A stretch of DNA of 23,208 bases from JANWZL01 sp041640815 (GTDB lineage Bacteria > Pseudomonadota > Gammaproteobacteria > Burkholderiales > Thiobacillaceae). Shown in pieces: positions 20,619-23,208 of the stretch; position 1 is the first letter of the stretch; each line of letters begins with the position of its first letter. The stretch covers positions 1 to 23,208 of the forward strand of contig JBEPZO010000035.1 of assembly GCA_041640815.1 (NCBI GenBank), read 5' to 3'. Position numbers and translations under genes: made by a program. Under the pieces are notes generated by a model, which was not told the DNA's origin, did not search any database, and saw only the letters and a list, made by a program, of their open reading frames with translations.

Positions 20619-21464
20619 ATGTCCATTACCATCAAGTCGCCCGCCGAGATCGAAAAGATGCGCACGGCCGGCCGCCTGGCCGCCGAGGTGCTGGACTACA
20701 TCACCCCGTACGTCCAGCCCGGCATCACGACCGGCGAGCTCGACCGTCTCTGCCACGACTACATGGTCAAGGTGCAGGGCACCATCCCGGCGCCGCTCAA
20801 CTACGCCCCGCCCGGGCACAAGCCTTACCCCAAGTCCATCTGCACCTCCGTCAACCACCAGGTCTGCCATGGCGTGCCAGGAGACAAGAAGCTCAAGTCC
20901 GGCGACATCCTCAACATCGACATCACCGTCATCAAGGACGGCTGGCATGGCGATACCTCGCGCATGTTTGTCGTCGGTAGCCCGTCGATCCTCGCGCGGC
21001 GTCTCATCGACATCACCTACGAGTGCCTGTGGAAGGGCATCCTTGCCGTGCGCCCGGGCGCCCGCTTGGGGGATATCGGCCATGCCATCCAGCGTCATGC
21101 CGAGGCCCACGGCTTCAGCGTCGTGCGCGAGTTCTGCGGCCATGGCATCGGCCGCAAGTTTCACGAAGAGCCGCAAGTCCTCCACTACGGCACGCCCGGC
21201 ACCGGCGTAGAGCTCAAGCCGGGCATGACCTTCACCATCGAGCCGATGATCAACGCCGGCCGCCGCGACATCCGCGTCCTCGGCGACGGCTGGACGGTGG
21301 TCACCAAAGATCACTCGCTCTCGGCGCAATGGGAACATACCGTGCTGGTGACCGAGACGGGTTTCGAGGTGCTGACCCTTTCCGCCGGCAGCCCGCCACC
21401 GCCGGCCTTCGTCCAGGCGGCGGGCAATCTTTCCCCTGCCCTGCGTCAAACGACCATGGCCTAG
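20619..21464 (+). CDS. map: Methionine aminopeptidase, type I
   Basis: Removes the initiator methionine from new proteins at the ribosome. 281 aa. The metal/catalytic residues of type I enzymes are in order: His in VNHQVCHGVPGD, Asp in LNIDITVIKDGWHGDTSRMF (both Asp ligands), His in CGHGIGRKFHEEP, Glu in FTIEPM and Glu in WEHTVLV. It runs about 17 residues longer than E. coli Map, with a Pro-rich tail after VLTLSAG. The frame continues upstream without stop, but MSITIKSPAEIEKMRTAG is the normal N-terminus. There is no Shine-Dalgarno: the start is preceded by eight Ts and CCCTGCTCG. glnD follows after 45 bp, an arrangement often seen in proteobacteria. Confidence 0.97.
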   Translation: MSITIKSPAEIEKMRTAGRLAAEVLDYITPYVQPGITTGELDRLCHDYMVKVQGTIPAPLNYAPPGHKPYPKSICTSVNHQVCHGVPGDKKLKSGDILNIDITVIKDGWHGDTSRMFVVGSPSILARRLIDITYECLWKGILAVRPGARLGDIGHAIQRHAEAHGFSVVREFCGHGIGRKFHEEPQVLHYGTPGTGVELKPGMTFTIEPMINAGRRDIRVLGDGWTVVTKDHSLSAQWEHTVLVTETGFEVLTLSAGSPPPPAFVQAAGNLSPALRQTTMA

Positions 21465-21509
21465 GGGCATAGCCCACCTGGCGGGACCCGCCCTCTGCTA
21501 CCCGTCACC

Positions 21510-23208
21510 ATGCCTGCATCGGCTGCGGTCGCCACCTGGCGCAACCAATACGCCGCCACACGCGCTGCCCTGATCAGCGCCTATCTCGCTCAGCCGCGCC
21601 CGCGCATCCTCTTGAGGGGGCTTGCGCATGCGGCAGACGCATTGTTGCGCAAAATTTGGCAAACTGCCGCCCTCCCCCCTGATGCCGCCCTGGTCGCCGT
21701 GGGCGGCTACGGCCGGGCGGAGCTTTACCCCCACTCCGACGTGGACATCCTCATCCTCCTCAGGGATGACCTTGCCGAGTCGGAGCAGGCCCGCTTCGGC
21801 CAGCTCATCGGCGTGTTTTGGGACGTGGGGCTTCCAGTGGGGCACAGCGTGCGTAGCCTTTCCGTCTGTCTGGACGAAGCAGCCCGCGACGTGACCATCG
21901 CCACCAATCTGCTCGAGGCCCGTCTGATCGTTGGCAATGCCGCGCTGTTTGAGCGCTTTCGCCAACGCTTTCGCCAAAGCCTCGATCCCATCGCCTTTTT
22001 CGAGGCCAAGCTCCTGGAGCAACAAAACCGGCATGGCCGTGCCGAAGACAGGGCCCTGCGACTGGAACCCAACGTCAAGGAGCATCCGGGGGGCCTACGC
22101 GATCTGCAGACCGTGTTGTGGGTAGGCCAGGCGGCGGGCCTGCCGGCGAAGCTCAGCGGGCTGGCCGCCGAGGGTCTGCTACGCGAGGCCGAGGTCCACC
22201 GCATCGAGCGGTTGCTTAGCTTCCTCGCGCATTTGCGCATCCGCCTGCATCTGGCCACTGGCCGACGCGAGGACCGATTGTTGTTCGAGCTGCAGGAGCG
22301 GCTGGCGGCGGAGATGGGCTTTACGCCAAGCCCGCATCGGCGTGCCTCGGAGCGGCTCATGCAGCGCTATTTCAAGACCGCGCGCGAACTGTCGTTAGCC
22401 AGCGAATTCCTGCTCGGCGCCATCGGCTTACGCCTCAAGTCCACCGCCCCAGTGCGCGCGCTGCCCGGCCGAGCCGGTTTCCTGCAAAGGGGGCAGATGC
22501 TGGATGTCCGCAGCGAGGCGCGCTTTGCCCATGAGCCTGCTGCCCTCCTCGACGCCTTCCTGACCCTGGCGCAGCATGCCGAGCTGAGCGGCCCGGCCCC
22601 TGGCCTACTGCGCGCGTTATGGCGCGCTCGCCGCAGCATCGACCGCCGCTTTCGCGACGACCCGCGGCGCAAGGCCCAGTTCCTTGCGCTATTCAGGCAG
22701 CCGCGCGGTCTGACCCGGGTGCTGCGGCTGATGCACGGCTTGGGCATTCTGGGCCGTTATCTGCCCGCCTTCGGGCGCATCGCTGGCCAGATGCAGCATG
22801 ACCTCTACCACCTCTATCCCGTCGACGAGCACATCCTCACGGTGATCAGAAACCTGCGCCGCCTACGGCTGCCTGAGTTTGCCCACGAGCTGCCTTTGGC
22901 CCATCGCCTGATGGCCGAGTTCGACCGTCCCGAGCGCCTCTATCTCGCCGCCCTGTTCCACGACATCGCCAAGGGGCGCGGCGGCGACCATTCCACGCTC
23001 GGCGAGCTCGAGGCCCGCCGCTTCTGTCGCGCGCATGGGCTACCGCCCGCGGATACGGAATTGGTGGCCTGGCTGGTGCGACACCACCTCGTCATGTCTG
23101 CCACCGCGCAGAAGCAGGACCTGTCCGACCCGCAGGTGATCGAGGACTTCAGCCGCCTCTGCGGCGACGTCGAACGGCTGACGGCACTCTACCTGCTCAC
23201 CGTGGCCG
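21510..23208 (+). CDS. glnD: PII uridylyltransferase/uridylyl-removing enzyme GlnD (5' part)
   Basis: Bifunctional nitrogen sensor that uridylylates PII when nitrogen is short and removes UMP when glutamine is high. The frame is open from ATG 21510 to the window end, giving 566 residues of the usual 850-900. The nucleotidyltransferase domain has GGYGRAELYPHSDVDILILL (about residues 64-83, with the catalytic D-x-D) and LRLEPNVKEHPGGLRDLQTV (about 180-200). The HD domain is at the right edge: VDEHILTVIRNLRRLR, then LYLAALFHDIAKGRGGDHST (His-Asp near 482) and LVRHHLV. The C-terminal ACT domains lie beyond the window. ATG 21510 has no clear ribosome site; a small GGCGG/CCGCC hairpin (21479-21491) lies before it. 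No frameshift is seen. Confidence 0.96.
   Translation, partial: MPASAAVATWRNQYAATRAALISAYLAQPRPRILLRGLAHAADALLRKIWQTAALPPDAALVAVGGYGRAELYPHSDVDILILLRDDLAESEQARFGQLIGVFWDVGLPVGHSVRSLSVCLDEAARDVTIATNLLEARLIVGNAALFERFRQRFRQSLDPIAFFEAKLLEQQNRHGRAEDRALRLEPNVKEHPGGLRDLQTVLWVGQAAGLPAKLSGLAAEGLLREAEVHRIERLLSFLAHLRIRLHLATGRREDRLLFELQERLAAEMGFTPSPHRRASERLMQRYFKTARELSLASEFLLGAIGLRLKSTAPVRALPGRAGFLQRGQMLDVRSEARFAHEPAALLDAFLTLAQHAELSGPAPGLLRALWRARRSIDRRFRDDPRRKAQFLALFRQPRGLTRVLRLMHGLGILGRYLPAFGRIAGQMQHDLYHLYPVDEHILTVIRNLRRLRLPEFAHELPLAHRLMAEFDRPERLYLAALFHDIAKGRGGDHSTLGELEARRFCRAHGLPPADTELVAWLVRHHLVMSATAQKQDLSDPQVIEDFSRLCGDVERLTALYLLTVA

Noticed and set aside
20595..21470. 291-aa minus-strand ORF opposite map
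   Set aside because: Shadow frame of map; no ribosome site or domain.
1..23208. CRISPR array or rRNA genes
   Set aside because: No spaced direct repeats of CRISPR type and no rRNA-like sequence; the only regular repeats are the 15-bp tandem units and the GGGGAC boxes.
21510..23208. glnD as a truncated pseudogene
   Set aside because: The frame is intact and stops only because the window ends inside the HD domain.

Overview
The window reads as a piece of a GC-rich proteobacterial chromosome, most likely betaproteobacterial. It carries a housekeeping backbone (gltX; the stationary-phase block rpoS/pcm/surE; thrS-infC-rpmI-rplT-pheS-pheT-ihfA-merR; metG; map-glnD) and, at its left edge, the end of an integrated conjugative element. 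Taxonomy is inferred from gene order and protein flavour only; no rRNA is present.

Region 1 (1-3031, minus strand): six genes overlap head to tail by 4-14 bp, each with a purine-rich Shine-Dalgarno, and read away from a tRNA gene. In order of transcription they are an AlpA/excisionase-like regulator, a winged-helix protein with a repetitive linker, a protein resembling the replication-relaxation family, two small unknown proteins, and the start of traH, an F-type conjugation pilus assembly gene that runs off the window. Upstream of the operon lie a 10-bp dyad, five GGGGAC boxes spaced at about 11 bp, an intrinsic terminator, and the 3' end of tRNA-Val(CAC). This is the usual layout of one attachment end of an integrative and conjugative element (ICE). 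No integrase is visible here.

Region 2 (3032-8776): tRNA-Val(CAC) on minus, gltX and a YibF-like glutathione S-transferase on plus, then rpoS, pcm, surE and tRNA-Pro(GGG) on minus. From about the middle of the GST gene through rpoS and the 713-bp gap upstream of it, the DNA is clearly more AT-rich than its surroundings. The gap occupies the place where nlpD normally sits between pcm and rpoS, and I could find no nlpD there.

Region 3 (8777-16687, minus strand): tRNA-Val(GAC), then thrS-infC-rpmI-rplT-pheS-pheT-ihfA-merR, the classical translation/IHF cluster. Signals visible are a sigma70-type promoter and a terminator-like leader hairpin before thrS, an AUC start codon for infC, an 11-bp hairpin before rpmI (candidate L20 operator), a terminator/attenuator hairpin before pheS, and a 142-bp miniature element with inverted ends and a target-site duplication inserted exactly between pheT and ihfA.

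Region 4 (16678-23208): a UMF1-type MFS transporter on minus whose stop codon lies inside tRNA-Val(GAC); divergently, metG and acyP (4-bp overlap), a hairpin- and T-rich spacer, map, and the 5' two-thirds of glnD (PII uridylyltransferase), cut by the window end.
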